Notes: a model not told the origin generated them from the letters alone. DNA of 64,000 nt from Lentinus brumalis (GCA_001792895.1 MARA01000031.1:456073-520072); one strand, 5' to 3'. Positions 31,965-43,227 are shown, numbered from the stretch's first letter. Made by a program: numbers and translations.

Positions 31965-32311
31965 AGTGGGCAGAGGGTGGGGAGAGAAGGCAGAGGACAA
32001 GCTGCAAACCCGAAGTCCGTGCGGAAGGGGGGATGCAAACCGTGGCCGTGCGCTCTTGGGCGGCAAAAGTGTTTTGCGCGATTGAGATCTAGCCCAGCCC
32101 TGTGCAAGTAAGCGTGCGGGTCTATCGTACAGCAGATGACACCTCGTCGACAGCGAAGATGGCTACATTGCATATCACAGCATAGAAAATACAGCACATG
32201 GGTTTGTCCGAGCAGAGGCAAATTGGATATAGGAATAGCCGTCGGAAACTGTGAACAGAGGGTTCAACGGTGTTAGTACCGAAATAGACGGGATGCAGAG
32301 TTGTGCATACC
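31965..32311. other. Intergenic
   Basis: Holds the upstream region of the gene starting at 31964 and the 3' flank of the gene ending at 32312; no independent gene seen. Confidence 0.4.
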
Positions 32312-32824
32312 TTAAACAGCACGCAAAGTTGACCCCTCAACCTCGACGGCGGGAAGCTCGCTCACCGGTCGCTCTCGGACAGGTGGAGTAGGGAGGCGAT
32401 GGAAGCGGGCCACGAAAGTACGAACATGAAACTCCACCGCCATTCCCTCGATATGCAACATTCGAGCCCCGTCCATCGACGAGACGGTCGTCCCGACATG
32501 GCGCAATTCCTCCGGGCACCCTGGCCAACGAACGAGGAGGTCGACGAATGCTTGAAGGTACGCCCGGGTCTCCTCCCAGCCTGGGTCCGGGGGTCTCGTC
32601 CAGCAGAATGGTGTAGCCGCCTCGGGGTCAGGGCACAGCGCTAGCCCCGATCGTGACGGGCCCCACACCTCCGAAATGTGTGCCTCGCGCGTCCACCGCT
32701 CCAACTCGGGCCAGGATGACAATTCCACCATGACGGCGTCGAGAGCCAAGAGCTCGCAGCGCCAGTTTGTCTCGTGAGCTTCCCACACGAGATGACAACG
32801 GAGATGTTCTTCATGAGCGGCCAT
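32312..32824 (-). CDS. KDZ-neighbourhood conserved protein, probably a fragment
   Basis: An uninterrupted frame reads MAAHEEHLRCHL, then NWRCELLALDAVMVELSSW, AHISEVWGPSRSG, PFCWTRPPDPGWEETRAYLQ and DLLVRWPGCPEELR, ending VEGSTLRAV. I recognise the pattern (ISEIWG, FCW-x-x-PP-x-GWE, RWPGCP, then a tyrosine/phenylalanine-rich FV-x-x-x-x-RLP) from uncharacterised proteins adjacent to KDZ transposases in mushrooms. Its ATG is only 35 bp from the outer end of element A, and the frame continues open upstream into the terminal repeat. The true 5' part may thus have been cut off or displaced by the insertion. Function unknown. Confidence 0.5.
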   Translation of the reverse strand: MAAHEEHLRCHLVWEAHETNWRCELLALDAVMVELSSWPELERWTREAHISEVWGPSRSGLALCPDPEAATPFCWTRPPDPGWEETRAYLQAFVDLLVRWPGCPEELRHVGTTVSSMDGARMLHIEGMAVEFHVRTFVARFHRLPTPPVRERPVSELPAVEVEGSTLRAV

Positions 32825-32858
32825 GGACTGAGTAACCTCGGTGTCGCCATAGACAGGA

Positions 32859-34884
32859 CACCAGTGGTATCCAGACTTGTAGTACAAACCCCACAGGTAT
32901 GGTACAATGGTTGTGCTGTACGTGGGGGATATTCTGTACAAGACCCTTGTACAAGAGCCATAGGATTGTACAACCAACCACTTGTAGTACAAGTAAGGCT
33001 TGTATTACAAGTGGTCTACTGCAAAGGGCAGCTAAATGCGGACTTGTACAAAGGATTGTAACCCGCATAGAGCAGCCTATACAGAGCTTGTACAAGGCTT
33101 GTAATAGATGTGATCAGCAGATATAGATCTGATAGATCTGGTGATGGGAAATCTAAGTACCAAGATCCTGGCTCTTGTAACCAATTGTAACATGGTCTGG
33201 GGGCTATATGGAGGCAGGCTCTGTAAAAGTGATTGTAACCATCCGTGGGTGTCTATATTCGGACAGAGAAAGCTGGAGCTTGTACATGGGGTCCAGACCT
33301 TGTAATGCAGATTGTAACTGGCCGTAGTGATCCCGATTCGGACAGGAAAAGCTGGAGCTTGTACATGGGGTCCAGACCTTGTAATGCAGATTGTAACTGG
33401 CCGTAGCGATCCCGATTCGGACAGAGAAAGCTGGAGCTTGTACATGGGGTCCAGACCTTGTAATGCAGATTGTAACTGGCCGTAGCGATCCTGATTCGGA
33501 CAGGAAAAGCTGGAGCTTGTACATGGGGTCCAGACCTTGTAATGCAGATTGTAACTGGCCGTAGCGATCCCGATTCGGACAGGAAAAGCTGGAGCTTGTA
33601 CATGGGGTCCAGACCTTGTAATGCAGATTGTAACTGGCCGTAGCGATCCTGATTCGGACAGGAAAAGCTGGAGCTTGTACATGGGGTCCAGACCTTGTAA
33701 TGCAGATTGTAACTGGCCGTAGCGATCCCGATTCGGACAGGAAAAGCTGGAGCTTGTACATGGGGTCCAGACCTTGTAATGCAGATTGTAACTGGCCGTA
33801 GCGATCCCGATTCGGACAGGAAAAGCTGGAGCTTGTACATGGGGTCCAGACCTTGTAATGCAGATTGTAACTGGCCGTAGCGATCCTGATTCGGACAGGA
33901 AAAGCTGGAGCTTGTACATGGGGTCCAGACCTTGTAATGCAGATTGTAACTGGCCGTAGCGATCCCGATTCGGACAGGAAAAGCTGGAGCTTGTACATGG
34001 GGTCCAGACCTTGTAATGCAGATTGTAACTGGCCGTAGTGATCCCGATTCGGACAGAGAAAGCTGGAGCTTGTACATGGGGTCCAGACCTTGTAATGCAG
34101 ATTGTAACTGGCCGTAGTGATCCCGATTCGGACAGGAAAAGCTGGAGCTTGTACATGGGGTCCAGACCTTGTAATGCAGATTGTAACTGGCCGTAGCGAT
34201 CCCGATTCGGACAGAGAAAGCTGGAGCTTGTACATGGGGTCCAGACCTTGTAATGCAGATTGTAACTGGCCGTAGCGATCCCGATTCGGACAGGAAAAGC
34301 TGGAGCTTGTACATGGGGTCCAGACCTTGTAATGCAGATTGTAACCGGCCGTAGCGATCCCGATTCAGACAGGAAAAGCTGGAGCTTGTCATAGCGATCC
34401 CGATTCGGACAGGAAACGCTATCTCAATTATACCATCATCATTGTCAGTATTCCAGAACATCTGCACAGGCTGGGTGCAAAATACAGCCAGAGGTACTGA
34501 GGTTTGGAGAGCCATCACAACTTCCAGCTGCAAAGATCTAATTGTGTGCCAGTTTCTAGGACACTAGTAGCCGCCTCGTTGCTGCGAGCACCATCCTGAT
34601 ATGTTAGGCTATCCGCAAAAATAGTGTTTGAGCCCATAGTGATAGCCCAAGACATGTCATTGATCGTCACTTACTGACTGCTTCAGTTTGCCGCCCATGA
34701 TGCCCTTGGGAGATTACTACTTAGCTTCGCTTTCGGACTCTACAATTGGTTTTTTGCTCAGGCTGAGTCTTAGCAGTTGTGCAACACTGTTGATAGCCGC
34801 ACTTAGGGAATAAGTAATTTGAACAAGTCGGCGCTTTTGGACGACTTATGGACATGCCTTACTGAGCTTACTTATCTGACTGTT
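32859..34884 (+). repeat. Left terminal inverted repeat of element A
   Basis: About 2026 bp, reverse complement of 46847-49584. It consists of an outer 390-bp part dense in TTGTAC/GTACAA, a 79-bp array, and an inner 490-bp unique part ending CTTATCTGACTGTT. Inner mismatches are rare (for example CAAGTC against CAATTC near 34823), so the ends are being kept alike or are young. Confidence 0.9.
33256..34390 (-). repeat. Tandem array of a 79-bp unit, about 14 copies
   Basis: Each unit contains TTGTA three times: TTGTACATGG, 20 bp on TTGTAATGCA, and 12 bp on TTGTAACTGG. Units differ at a few two-state positions (GGAAAAG or GAGAAAG, CCCGAT or CCTGAT, GTAGCG or GTAGTG, AACTGG or AACCGG). Because 79 is not a multiple of three and the unit lacks stops on one strand, long repetitive frames appear; I do not regard them as genes. 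Confidence 0.93.
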
Positions 34885-34941
34885 GCACATTACAGATGAG
34901 AGTCAAGATCATGACGATACACATGTGATCCTATATACAGC

Positions 34942-37900
34942 CTATTCATCCCTATCTGAGCCAGCCTCAGAGTCTGAGGAGTCTGAGGCTTCGACGCCAA
35001 AGGCCACATTCAACTCCTCGCCATCCAACACAGCCATGCCATTGCGACTGCGTGGCCGCACCTTACGAGCGTACTTCTCGTACGGGCGGATCCAAGGTGG
35101 TAGAGGCCCTATGCTGGCAAGCTCGTGCACCCAAAACGATGCGGTGCGGATTGCGAGCTTGTCAAACACAGCTGCCTGCTTCCGGGCATAGATCCGAAGG
35201 CCCCGTTTAAGACGTGCAGGCACGTCTGCCCGACGCCCGGCCTGATTTCGCCACCATCGAGACTTCCACTGGAAGTACTCGATAATACGTCGCATCTCTT
35301 CCAATAGGAGAGCTTGTTCCTCATCCCACCGGTCGGCCCGCGCCTTACACCGCGCCCATTCTGCGCGCATAGTCTGCAGGAACTCCTCATTGTCCGCAGG
35401 ATTCATGCTGTTAGCAGCAGATTCCCGTGCGGACAACGATGTGAGCCAAATCCAGCTTGGCGTGTAGCGACCCTCGCTTGCGATGACTTCATCGTCCTCT
35501 CTCCGAGGCCCGCGGAGATCTGCGTCAAGGAGCGGCCGGTAAGTCGTAGTCCAGGAACCGTCCGGATCGAGAGCCACCATCGCAGTGCGCGCCGCTCGGT
35601 ACCTCTCCACCGCACGTTGCTGCTTGTCTTTGAAGCGCGTATACAAGCCTTGTTGCCTGGTCATGGAGCGCTGGCCAAGGCCGAGGACGTTCATCCTTGA
35701 GAACTCGGATACCGCAGCCAGAACACGACGGATACGCCGAATCTCCGCGAGCGCATCGGATAACTGGGCCAGACGTAGTCGCTGTTCCTTCTTCCGCAAG
35801 CCCGAGAGAGTCTCGTTGGATGCCAAAGTTGCCGGAAGGGCGGATGGGAGCCACAGGCGGACATCTTCAGCTTTGATTGCAGGACGCGGACCCTCTTGAT
35901 CGGAACGGGTGCGACCGGCGGCCGCACGTAGTTCTGCAACCATAGGCATGTGGATGTCCTGGAGCTCGCGCCAGAGATCAATCCGGCGCGTCAAGACGTT
36001 GCGCTTTTCTTGCTGCGCCGCGAGCTCTGACAGACTGCGCCCCGTGCTCGCTCGAAGGCGGAGGGCACGCCTGCCAACCCGTGCCAGTATGAGTCAGCTG
36101 TAGAGTGAGATAAGAGGAAACGCGTACTGCTTCTCTTCGAGCTCCAGTCCAACCTGCAGGAACACTCCTGGAGTTGTGTCGTGGGGAGGCAGCGTCCCGG
36201 CCGCGGCTTCCGCTGCTTCTTCCTGGTTGAGCTGGAGCTTGACCGCGACGAATGTGATGGCTGTAAAGCGAGGTCAACGCAAGCTCGTGGAAGTCCACAG
36301 TCGCTCTCAGCTTACACGAGGTGGGTTCGTCATACGGGTCCGGTTTGGTGGGGTCTGCATTCCATGCGCTGAGCATTTCCTCCCATCCCTTGACAGTATC
36401 CTCTGGGATGTTTGCAGCGAACTCTTCATAGACCTTTCGCTGTTTTACGCGCATCTCTTTGGCTTCCTGCAGCGCACGTAAGAGAACTAAGCCTGATGAT
36501 AGTGTCAATCATGATGTACGCAGGTCAACGCAGATAAGACTTACCGAACGAGATCGTCTTCTGCCAATTCCAGGCGCCCCAGTGGTCGTTGTAGACCTCA
36601 TGCCGCATGCCGAGGCCCATCTCCCGCGTACTGAGTGCCAGAGGGTTCATGTGTGACCAATGAGCTTCAATCCATTCGCCGTAAGTGCGTCCGACGTGCT
36701 TGAGAAAGTTGAGAGACCACCGCGAGTGCGGCTCCCCTCCGTGAACACGGTAGTGCTTCTTCGGAATGGCAAAGCGGATGTCTTCGACCTTTGTTCTATC
36801 TATCCTCATCTCGGGAGGAAAGTTCTCGTCCATCCGCTTGAAGAACTTCTTGCACCATTGGCAGGCGATGTCGTAGGAGAAGAGCAGTGCCGCCAGGACG
36901 AGGCCCAAGACCGTCGAAAAAACGAGGTAGTCCATATTGGCATACCTGAAGATGTTGTATCCTTGGTCAGCCCGAACACTAGGAAGCATAGAAAGCTCAC
37001 ATACCCTTCGCCGAGCTGGAGATCTCCCGCTCCGTTCTTCCGGACAAGGGCATGGCGAGCGCACAAGACAGCGCCGATACCCGAAGCAATGTACCCCTCG
37101 CGCCGAAGATTGGCCTTCAAGATAGCGTTGTGCTCTGCAGAGCAGGTGTTTTCCTACGACGATCAACGTCAGCTGACATCAGACGGGCTTTGCGTGCGTT
37201 GTCATACCTCCTTTTGGCCTTTGCAGGCGGCAACATGCGCTTGATACGCTTTCTCTTCGACGTAATAGGCCCACCCCGGGGCGAGCTCGATGTCCTCGAT
37301 CCCTCGGTCCTTGCACCGAGCGCGGAAGTTGGCATCTATCATGAGATACAGCGTGTACAACCACCTGGTATTCGAATCATGCGTGAGATCGACGCGCTGA
37401 TAGAAAGCAAGAAATCTGAACTCACTTCGACTCTGCCGGCGCATTCTCCCATCCCTCTGGTAGATTTTTGCCAGGGTGCGGGCAGGCTGGACACTCAACA
37501 ACGAGTTCGCCAGGTCCGGTTGCCTGCGCGCCAGCTGGATCGTGCGCTCGCGCGGATCTCTTCAGCATCTGGAGATGACGCCAGATACGAACGGCATGAG
37601 AGAGTTGCTTGTATCGATTCTAGAAAGTATCATTAGGGAACTCCGTGAGGACGACGGATGATCTTTGAAAATGAAGCTCACCGGGACATCGGCACCTCCT
37701 GAGTTGTCGGTGATCCGCTCCAGGGTCTTCCAGTAGTCGTGCAGGTTGGTCTTGGCCTGGAAATTGAGCTCCTGGAACGTCTTGAGGAGCCGAAATGTGA
37801 AGACCGTTTCCGGGCGGTCCATGCTGGCCGGAAACCAGCCCATGCGCATGAGCTGACGCCAATCTGGCGTGAGTTCACCCGAAGCAGGGTCTATGCACTT

Positions 37901-38765
37901 GCAGAACTTGACCCGGTGCGTATAGATTCCCGTAGAGTCGCAGATGACGATCCGGCGGCCGACCAGAGAAGGGTGAGGGCATGTTCCACGGTCATGGCCA
38001 ACTTGCACTTTCAAGCCGAGCTTTTCGAGCGAGCTGTTGCAGAATTTATCTCCATCCCACTCCTGCTCCGTCGCTTGTGAGTTTCCAGAAGCTGAATGAA
38101 TCGGGATTTACTCACTTCGACCCGGTGCAACAGGTTCTCGGCATGCTTCTCAAGTATGCACGACTTGCAGCGGAGAGGGCGTCGGAAGCAGTCGCGACAT
38201 CGTATAGTTGCAGGGCGGACTCCGCATAGATCGCAGAGAACGAAGCCCTCTTCAATAGGCTCCTCGCAGCCTTCAAAGGCGAGCAGTTCATCGAGGAAGT
38301 CTTGCCTGGCGGGGAGCCACTTCCGAAGACGATTCTAAAGAAGACTTCAGTACTCGGATGAGAAAATGTAGAAGAACGGTCACGCACTACTGCACGTAAA
38401 TCAGAACGCGGTCTCTTGGCCTGAGTGGTGGGACTGGTGTCGCCAGTCGATCCCTCGAGGTCTTCAGCTTCCGCGACAGGCAATACAGCCAAGATCGAAT
38501 TCACTGTGTTGTCCGACGAGGCATCTCCTGCATAGGCGGGTGCTTGCTCGCGCGGGTCTGGAATGACCTGCATACGCTCGGTTTTCTGTCGTCTGCGCCC
38601 GGAAGAGCTTTCTGAGAAGTCGACATGTCGCACTGTTATAGGTTGACTCGAGCCAGCCTCGGTGCTACTTCCACTGGGCCCGTCGAAGACTGTATCTATC
38701 ACATCAAACTTGGCCTTCTTGCCTTTGCGTGGACCCGATGTCGCTTTGCGTTTTTCCGACCTCAT
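34942..38765 (-). CDS. KDZ transposase with cysteine-cluster domain (element A)
   Basis: Predicted to cut and rejoin element ends with an RNase-H-fold DDE active site. The N-terminus MRSEKRKATSGPRKGKKAKF is basic. After an intron comes the KDZ-associated cysteine cluster (CxC2-type): CDLCGVRPATIRCRDC then LRCKSCILEKHAEN. Then follow KLGLKVQVGHDRGTCPHP, RIVICDSTGIYTHRVKFCKC and VVECPACPHPGKNLPEGW. The catalytic region follows: LYLMIDANFRARCKDRG (first D), CARHALVRKNGAGDL, MDYLVFSTVLGLV, FSYDIACQWCKKFF (second D) and YGEWIEAHWSHMNPLAL (E). The C-terminal half is a long helical region with many arginines, ending DSSDSEAGSDRDE. I count about nine introns, all GT..AG, and about 1100 residues. No disruption was found, so the element may be autonomous. 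It is transcribed away from the element centre, towards the left repeat, and ends 58 bp from it. Confidence 0.9.
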
Positions 38766-38810
38766 GCTCGATGTAGTTGGGCCGACCGACGACGCAGCCG
38801 GTAGACGTCC

Positions 38811-39683
38811 GTGGCGGCCAGGGAAAGACTAATGATGGCAATAAGCGCGGATCCAACTGCGTACGAGTTTGCGCATCCGTACTGTAATGCATGCTATATC
38901 TCACTCAAATCAGCCTTATATGTTTCACAGCCTGACTACGAGGACGCACATCTTGAAGACTACCATGAGCCTCAGCCTGTCTCAGATCCTGACCCGGTGT
39001 TGTTCATCCTGCATCCTCCAAATGCCGACCTCGCAGCCCGTCCACGACACACGGTGCACTACCCCGTACGGCCCCGACGATGGCGCCTGCACATCGCTCT
39101 GCACGCCTACAAGATGCCGTGCATGAGCTCCCCAAAGACAATTTGCATGGCCAAATCCTGCGAAAACCGCGGTACCAGCCCGCACGCGTCGCCCAGGCCG
39201 ACTGCTCCGCCCGTAACGGTACGCACACGAGTTCAACCTGCCGTAACTGACTTCCATGCTACAGGCGAGCCAGACGATGTTCGTCTCGAGAGAAATGACG
39301 CGGTTTCCGGTGAGTTATGCTCCCTTGTCCATTCGGATTTCAAGCAGTCTGATGTCGAGGCCGAAGAAGGCTCGGAAGTCTTCGTGCCCCCATCTCCGTC
39401 GACGGCGCCCCTCTCCTCTCTCGCCTCGCGCTGTAGCGAGTTCACTGCGTGCGAGGGCCGACCTCGAGCACGATGGCATCCAGCCAGTTCACTGTCCCCC
39501 GAAGCCGGGACGAGCATCGAGTATCAGTTCTGGATTGGACTATTCACCCCAAGTAGTTTCGCATTGCATGTATCAGATCCGACCACAATTTATCTGTCTG
39601 GCATTCATCTTATACATGTCCGCTCTACAATACTTGTGCATCGTGCGCAGCTAGCTGTAGGTGGACTTTGGTGGCAGCGATGA
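38811..39683 (+). CDS. Doubtful open reading frame between two minus-strand genes
   Basis: A 290-codon frame (MAARERLMMAISADP to GGLWWQR) starts 46 bp upstream of the transposase start, on the opposite strand, and overlaps the last codons of the gene at 39625-40427. It has no recognisable domain. It might be a divergently transcribed cargo gene, but the composition is compatible with a chance frame in GC-rich DNA. Confidence 0.25.
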   Translation: MAARERLMMAISADPTAYEFAHPYCNACYISLKSALYVSQPDYEDAHLEDYHEPQPVSDPDPVLFILHPPNADLAARPRHTVHYPVRPRRWRLHIALHAYKMPCMSSPKTICMAKSCENRGTSPHASPRPTAPPVTVRTRVQPAVTDFHATGEPDDVRLERNDAVSGELCSLVHSDFKQSDVEAEEGSEVFVPPSPSTAPLSSLASRCSEFTACEGRPRARWHPASSLSPEAGTSIEYQFWIGLFTPSSFALHVSDPTTIYLSGIHLIHVRSTILVHRAQLAVGGLWWQR

Positions 39684-40427
39684 CATACTGAACGTTAGAG
39701 CTTGCAGTAGTGATACCCCTCCACACCTCATGCAAGGCGTCCGAGGAGAGACCTCGAGCAGGCATGCTCACCAGAACATCCTGTATCCACTCCAACAACT
39801 CCTCACCCCTGTCGACCTGCTCCTCAGCCTCAGACACCCAGGATTCCATCTCTTCCCCCAGTAACGCACGCTCGTATCGAACACAGAGCTGTTTCCAGAA
39901 CGCGTTGAGATTCTCGCGATATCCCCAGTAGTTCAGTGCCTCGTTGAGCCTGTCGAGGACTCGAATGAGTTCATATTCGGCGGTCGCAGGGATAGGAATA
40001 GGCCAAGCTAGGGCATTCGTCCTGTCGCACCTCAACCAATTGCATCATGACTGACTGCACTTTGACTCACCGGAACGAAGGGTCTATACCATCGCCCTCG
40101 AATCCAACATGCTCCTGCGCGGCGGGCGCGGTTGCGTCTGAGCCAGAATCCTCGTGGGTCTCGGACGGCCCCGCTTGAAGTAGTTGCTTGTGCTTTTGTC
40201 CAACCGGCCTGCTTCCCTTGCCCGCCCTACTCAATTTGCGCAGGGCCTTCACCGAGATCCCGAGCCTTTCTGCTCTGGCGGGAGGTTAGTGTTAGACACA
40301 AGTGCAGCTTGGGAGCAAGGACTTACTCCGACTTCTTCTTCAGGTAGTGCCGGTGATTCCTCTCCTGCTTCAGAAGCTTGCTCCGCAGAGTCTCCTCGTC
40401 GGTTATGTCTTGGACAGCCCGAGGCAT
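39625..40427 (-). CDS. Small uncharacterised cargo protein of element A
   Basis: Three exons join in frame. Exon 1 is MPRAVQDITDEETLRSKLL to LKKKSE. Exon 2 is ERLGISVKALRKLSRAGKG to GIDPSFR. Exon 3 is TNALAWPIPIPATAEYELI, then LNEALNYWGYRENLNAFWK, EEMESWVSEAEEQVDRGEEL and HLQLAAHDAQVL. The product is about 210 residues, with a basic helical N-terminus and an acidic helical C-terminus, and could be a coiled-coil or DNA-associated accessory protein. I recognise no family. It lies between the transposase and the dioxygenase on the same strand as both. The three genes may form a co-oriented module, but each has its own intergenic region. Confidence 0.6.
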
Positions 40428-41010
40428 GATATGTAGACAAGGGATGCACAAGTAGGAGTGACTGCACGTTGGGCTGAGTAGAGGATCAAGGTGAGCATGG
40501 AGGCGCTAGTAGTCCGCGGCAATTGAAGAGGGTTGGCCGCGTCGCTCCGCAGGACTCTATTATGCAACATACCTCATGCGTACATCGTCAGTAACACAGG
40601 AGATCCTCTGAAATGTGTATAGCCAAATTTCAGACGACCTTACATCCCATGTTGACTACATGTTCTAATACACAACATGACTCTACGATACTGTGTCTTA
40701 CTTTCAGCGACAGCGTCTTAACCTTCGAGTAAGACGCCGTCGCATGTCCTCGCATGGATTATGCCATCGTCACCGGCTCACATGTCTATGAAACCTCTCG
40801 GCGATATATGTTCGTACGACCAACTCGACTACAACAGTAAACTGGTAAGACGCATATCAGTCTATAAGACACCGTAGCCATGTTACTCACCGAATCTTAC
40901 TTTTGGCGACAGCGTCTTACCCTCCCAGTAAGACACATGTTTGCATGCCATCAAAGTCTTGTCCGACGACGAACTCAATTACGAAAGTAGGTAGTACGAC
41001 GGTACACATA
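40428..41010. other. Intergenic with two diverged direct repeats rich in TAAGAC/GTCTTA
   Basis: TCTTACTTT followed by GCGACAGCGTCTTA occurs near 40696 and 40895, and CATATCAGTCTA follows each copy (near 40853 and 41008). GTAAGAC/GTCTTAC recurs at least six times in 300 bp. This lies between the promoter of the small gene and the end of the dioxygenase gene. Confidence 0.55.
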
Positions 41011-43227
41011 TCAGTCTACAAATTCGTCCCATTTGCTAAGTAAAGACATGCCCAACCTCCATCGCTCCTGGCCGGTAATGTCGAACTTGTTACCCGCAGC
41101 CTCGAAGTTCTTCTGACTTTGAAAGCCGCACGCCGCCCAGCGAAGGAGTCCACCTGCGGTATACTGCGTGATTGACAGGCGAGTTTCGCCTGCTTGTGTC
41201 AGGATAGTATTTGAATGGGGAACGGTCGCGGAGGGTAGAAAGATCGTGGCGCCGGGTGGGAACTCGATCACCTTACGCAAAGACCACAGGACCAGATGTC
41301 CGCTCTGCTTAGGGTTGTACCTCCCAAGCGCAGTGACCGCGCACAACCCCCATGGAACGTTCTGCTGGTCAACATGGCGATGAGTGACGGTGCTCGGGCC
41401 AAGGTTGAACGTTGCTGCGGCAAAGACATTGCCCTTGAAGGGCGGCTTGAGCTCAGGATCGCGCTCGCACAATTCGCTGAGCACGTCGCCGTAGGAATCG
41501 TAGAGCCTGGGTGCCCAGACCTGGAGCGCGCCTTCGAGCTTGTAAATGACCCGTCCATTGCAACAAACTCGCCACTCACCACTGGCAAAGTTCGCGATGC
41601 GGCGAATGGCCGTGTTGTCCAGAGCGTCTTGGATCACAAGGCGGTTGTGCGCGGAATGGGCGAAGTTCGACGGAGACTTCGGGCCGGTGAGCATGCGAAA
41701 GGTAGGCCACGAGCACGCGCACTCACCGGCTGTCCGCCTCCATAGGTGATTCCAGTAGTGACCGACCAGTAATCGCCGCGGCGGTGGGAGAAGTCGCAGT
41801 GTGCAGAGTGGTAGTTCCGCCGCATGTCCTCAAGCGCCCCGGTCGCTTCCTCAGTCACCGTGCTCCAAGACGCGTCGTTGGGTTGACCGGCAAGCACGAC
41901 GATGATTGTGCCATCAGGAGCGAGGAGGACACGACATATCCTTTGGATCAAGAGGTTGGGCGACGCATTCGACGACTCGAGTATGTACGAAACACTCACT
42001 TCCCATCCCACTCCTCATAGTCGAAACCCAGAAGATCCACCAGTTGTTGCGCCGTCCACGGCGTCCGATCGTCTTCGGTCAACGAGAGCACCGGTCCTGT
42101 GAAGCCTTGCCCGACCACAGGTACATAGTCGAGGCCAACTGCCGGTGCTGCGATGTTCTGCACGGACTCGGTGCGTGATGCTTGAGCCCCTTGACGATGC
42201 TTTGCCGCGGAGGATTTAAGAGGTCGCCTCGTGAGGGGCGTGCGGATGCTCAGATCTGGGGGCACTGCGGAAGCACCACTGTCCACAGATGCGGCAGGCT
42301 GGGCGACGCGCTTCCGCTGGCGGCGGGCCTTGTTGCGCCCTCGCTGATGAAACTGCTCCTTGGTAGCGCCGTCGTCCTGAGTACCGGACGAGCGCAAGGG
42401 TGGTTGGGGATAGGGTGCCAGTGCATTGCGCGATGCAGCAGCGGACGTGCTAGCCTTGGCTCCACGCTGCCTCGGCTTGGAGCGCGTCTCTGTGGCGAGC
42501 GCGTGCGAAGGCTGCGGGTCCGCGGAGCTCAGTGAGCCTGACAGGCATGGCGCAGAAGCAGTAACCGCTGGAAGGGGGTCGGGGTGCACTGCGGGTTGTG
42601 CCTGAGCGGTGGCAGGCATCTCTAACAACGCCCGGCTTGAAGGCGATGGTGGTTGCGCCACAGGCGGTGGGCCCGACCCATGGGGGTCGTCTTGTGCGAA
42701 TATTGCAGCGAGGAGATCACGTCCAAAGTCGAACGTAGCAGGGGCGTGCAGGGGAGGGCCGAGTAGGGCTCCCCATGGGGAGAAGATGCTCTTCTGGCGT
42801 GTCTGAAATCGAGAGGCGGCGACAGTTATCAGGTACTTGTTGCGCGGAGCCTGTGAATAAGTACTCACAACGCGAAAGGAGTCCAGATATTCGGGCCCTA
42901 AAGCGCAATAAAGCATGATCAGTACACAGTGCTGAGCTATGCCAAGCACCCAGTCGACCACCTATTGCGCGCAACGTCTGGGATCCAACAGTCGAGTCCA
43001 CGCTCGGCGCACGCAGAGAGGTCGAAGGGGATGTAATAGAGAGCACTCACCAGACATACAGGCGTAAAGTGAGTTGAACCGGGTGGCGGACGTGGTGGTG
43101 GTTGTATACTAGTACACGGCGCGACAGGCGCGTTTTGAGATATGAACGTCCGGTCACGGGCACGGGATCTGTGACCACACAGACGCCGTACACCGGTAGG
43201 CTGCCGCATATTGCTCTGAAGCAGCAA
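41011..43227 (-). CDS. TET/JBP-type 2-oxoglutarate Fe(II) dioxygenase (element A)
   Basis: Fungal TET/JBP enzymes oxidise 5-methylcytosine or thymine in DNA with 2-oxoglutarate and oxygen. The start MLLQSNMRQPTGVRR (43227; an alternative ATG is at 43209) leads to STHFTPVCL. After a 170-bp intron come GPEYLDSFRV and SIFSPWGALLG, then a long proline- and serine-rich linker. The catalytic part begins LDYVPVVGQGF and TAQQLVDLLGFDYEEWDGK. It continues with CRVLLAPDGTIIVVLAGQP and TGITYGGGQP, then STVTHRHVDQQNVPWG, whose H-V-D gives two iron ligands. IFLPSATVPHSN supplies the distal histidine and ETRLSITQYTAGGLLRW the 2-oxoglutarate-binding arginine. All active-site residues are present. About 620 residues, four or five introns, no frameshift seen. 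Whether it modifies element or host DNA is inference. Confidence 0.85.

Noticed and set aside
32843..32868. Possible target-site duplication for element A
   Set aside because: The 8-10 bp outside the two ends (AGACAGGA and CCACGTCG) do not match, and shifting the boundary a few bases does not help.
33256..34390. CRISPR-like regularly spaced repeats
   Set aside because: The repeats are directly contiguous 79-bp units with no unique spacers, in a eukaryotic transposon end.
33077..34533. Long repetitive reading frames (340-430 codons) across the left 79-bp array and corresponding 580-660 codon frames across the right array
   Set aside because: They follow from a stop-free 79-bp tandem unit, exist in all three frames at once, and have no start context or domain. 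I treat the arrays as repeats.
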